A stretch of 18,574 nt of DNA, from NCBI GenBank assembly GCA_001701115.1, contig DAAJ01000066.1:1-18574 (forward strand), given 5' to 3'. Of this stretch, positions 17,081-18,574 are shown piece after piece (position 1 is the stretch's first letter; the number at the start of each line of letters is the position of its first letter). This DNA is from Bacteroidales bacterium GP2. Lineage in GTDB: Bacteria > Bacteroidota > Bacteroidia > Bacteroidales > Muribaculaceae. The position numbers were made by a program, and so were the translations under genes. A model generated the notes under the pieces. That model did no database searches. It was not told the origin of the DNA and saw nothing but the letters and a program-made list of their open reading frames with translations.

Positions 17081-17113
17081 CAAAGTTAGTCACAATATAT
17101 TGGAGAATCCAAA
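17081..17113 (-). promoter_or_regulatory. Bacteroidetes-type promoter for cysE and downstream genes
   Basis: On the minus strand a perfect -7 TAACTTTG (plus-strand 17081-17088) is preceded, 21 nt upstream, by a -33 TTTG (17110-17113). It sits between the ABC permease stop at 17121 and the cysE ATG at 17073. The predicted transcription start is about 1-3 nt before the ATG. This marks cysE as the start of a transcription unit separate from the ABC permeases. Confidence 0.72.
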
Positions 17114-17120
17114 AAAGCAA

Positions 17121-18335
17121 TCAGATTTTGGATACTCCGCTATAAGTTTCACTTCTTCTTTTACCGAAACCTATCCTACGCATTACATACGCTACAACAA
17201 AATATATTCCTGTCAGAAGCCAAAGCATCATATATGGGTGTGCCTCCTCTGCAAGAACCGCTCCGTTGCTGTTCATCCTAATGAATCCCTCTACGCCCCA
17301 TGTCGCGGGAATCGCATCGCTTACAAGAGTCCAGAAAGGACTCATTGCATAGCGCGGCCAGGTAAGTCCGCTAAGGAAGAGGAATACAACGGATGTAAAC
17401 ACCACCACAAGCATGGAACTCTCACGCTCGGTAACAAACACTCCGATAAATTGTCCCAGCATGGAGCTTGCGAGCAGAAGAGGGAGAATGAACATGAAAC
17501 AGTGCCATACATTGCCCACATGAGGCAAAGAGAACATAAGCGGAATGATATGGAGAATATATAGTGCCATGGGAATATAGCAAACCAGATAACATAAGGT
17601 TTTACCTATAATGGTTGCTCCCGCAGGTGCATCAACACTCATCGGATCGTAACCGTTGTTACGGCGGCGCCTTTCACTAACTCCTCCGGCAATCATGGTT
17701 ATGCCGAGTATCATGCTCTGCTGCAATATGAGAATGATGATTCCCGGAATGATGAAGGATGCGAAACCTTGCGTGGGGTCACCGGTGAAAACCGCATCAC
17801 TGCTGATAGTATTCCCATCGAAACTCTGGACTACAAGACCGAGGTCGTTCATCACATCACCACGGATTTTTTCACCAAGGCTAAGCTGCACATCTGTCAG
17901 CGCACCAAGAGCTGCCCTGTATCGCAGCAGCAGGCTCATATCAGCGAAATAAGTTACCTGTGTCTGCTCTCCGCGACCTATTTTCTTCGCATAGTCCGCA
18001 GGAATCTCCAACACGCCAAACACCTTCTTTTCATTGCTTAACTTACGCGCGGAAGGTATATCGGGACAATACTGGTACACTTCAAGTGCCGAGGTTGCGT
18101 CAATCATTCGCACCAGTTCGCGGCTTTCAGGGCTACGGCTATGGTCGACAACCGCTATCGGCAAATCACGGATAACCTCTGTATTATAAATCAATGTATA
18201 AATAACAGGGTAGCCAAGTGGAAGGACGAAGAAGAATATCAATACTCCCATATCGCCAAACACCAGCCTGAACTCACGCGCCCAGACTCTTGCAACCGAT
18301 TTAAACCAACCTAATATGCCGTTTCCAGAGTTCAT
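17121..18335 (-). CDS. ABC-2 type transporter permease
   Basis: This 404-residue permease belongs to the ABC-2 family used in export of drugs, lipids or other molecules. It has one N-terminal helix (about residues 29-50), a large extracytoplasmic domain (about 51-185), then five more helices (about 190-215, 240-268, 273-298, 302-325 and 368-386), ending with a basic cytoplasmic tail. That layout matches YhhJ/YbhR-like exporters. No ATPase domain is present in the protein or in the window. The gene starts 20 nt after the stop of a second permease, so a heterodimeric permease pair is likely. In related Bacteroidetes loci such pairs follow HlyD-like adaptor and TolC-like genes, which would lie to the right of this window (inference). 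The substrate is unknown. Confidence 0.88.
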   Translation of the reverse strand: MNSGNGILGWFKSVARVWAREFRLVFGDMGVLIFFFVLPLGYPVIYTLIYNTEVIRDLPIAVVDHSRSPESRELVRMIDATSALEVYQYCPDIPSARKLSNEKKVFGVLEIPADYAKKIGRGEQTQVTYFADMSLLLRYRAALGALTDVQLSLGEKIRGDVMNDLGLVVQSFDGNTISSDAVFTGDPTQGFASFIIPGIIILILQQSMILGITMIAGGVSERRRRNNGYDPMSVDAPAGATIIGKTLCYLVCYIPMALYILHIIPLMFSLPHVGNVWHCFMFILPLLLASSMLGQFIGVFVTERESSMLVVVFTSVVFLFLSGLTWPRYAMSPFWTLVSDAIPATWGVEGFIRMNSNGAVLAEEAHPYMMLWLLTGIYFVVAYVMRRIGFGKRRSETYSGVSKI

Positions 18336-18355
18336 AATCTATACAATAATATACT

Positions 18356-18574
18356 TTAAGGCACATATACCGGATTCAGGCAATGCTTTTTCAAGCGTCC
18401 GAGCCCCAGCATTCCTGCCAGTGGGAATATCATCAACGCTATGTAATACCATCTTGAGTAGTACAATGGTATGCCGTTAAGCGCCTGGTCACCATAAATC
18501 AAAAAATAGTATCGCGGAGGGAGAATATAACTGAATATTCCGATTGCTCCATACATGCTCTGTACCGGGAATGT
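18356..18574 (-). CDS. Second ABC-2 type permease, C-terminal fragment (5' end outside the window)
   Basis: Only the last 72 codons are visible, in frame to the window edge. The fragment begins with TFPVQSM, resembling the ABC-2 signature after the penultimate helices, followed by an ILPPRYYF segment. One helix (about the YYIALMIFPLAGMLGLGRL region) and a short basic tail follow. It resembles the end of an ABC-2 permease and lies 20 nt before the complete permease gene, so the two are probably a cotranscribed paralogous pair. An internal Met at 18556 is not a start, since coding continues upstream of it. Too little is visible to say more. Confidence 0.75.
   Translation of the reverse strand, partial: TFPVQSMYGAIGIFSYILPPRYYFLIYGDQALNGIPLYYSRWYYIALMIFPLAGMLGLGRLKKHCLNPVYVP

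Overview
The window looks like core chromosome from a member of the Bacteroidales, probably a gut Bacteroidetes lineage close to Muribaculaceae or Bacteroidaceae. Three things support this. The fumarate reductase/succinate dehydrogenase is of the sdhC-sdhA type with a five-helix cytochrome b. The promoters match the Bacteroidetes -7 element TAnnTTTG. Most starts lack a Shine-Dalgarno sequence. The family-level placement is inference. Genes are tightly packed, with no gap above about 200 bp. I see no RNA genes, insertion sequences, CRISPR arrays or phage genes.

Layout: (1) 1-2969, minus strand: sdhC followed by sdhA, the latter running off the left edge just before its stop. Together they form the membrane anchor and flavoprotein of the complex that couples quinone to succinate/fumarate. 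(2) 2970-3169: a divergent promoter region. (3) 3170-8705, plus strand: a secreted GH20 beta-N-acetylhexosaminidase, a DUF2461 protein 2 nt downstream, and the mismatch-repair ATPase mutS. (4) 8713-11223, minus strand: a flavodiiron protein, RNase Z and the tRNA adenosine deaminase tadA, with overlapping ends, converging on mutS. (5) 11304-17073, minus strand: serine acetyltransferase cysE with its own promoter, then a THUMP-type rRNA methyltransferase, purD, an unrecognised polytopic membrane protein and pdxB, spaced like one operon. (6) 17121-18574, minus strand: two ABC-2 type permeases, the upstream one cut by the right edge.

Most of the window is housekeeping: anaerobic respiration, glycan foraging, DNA repair, tRNA maturation, oxygen detoxification, and purine, pyridoxal phosphate and cysteine synthesis. 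I do not find a convincing new multi-gene system. The most unusual element is a roughly 80-residue C-terminal extension of SdhC carrying eight regularly spaced cysteines, predicted to lie outside the cytoplasmic membrane. Smaller points of interest are a nearly leaderless cysE transcript, a mutS terminator that appears to lie inside the tadA coding sequence, and the membrane protein of unknown function overlapping pdxB.
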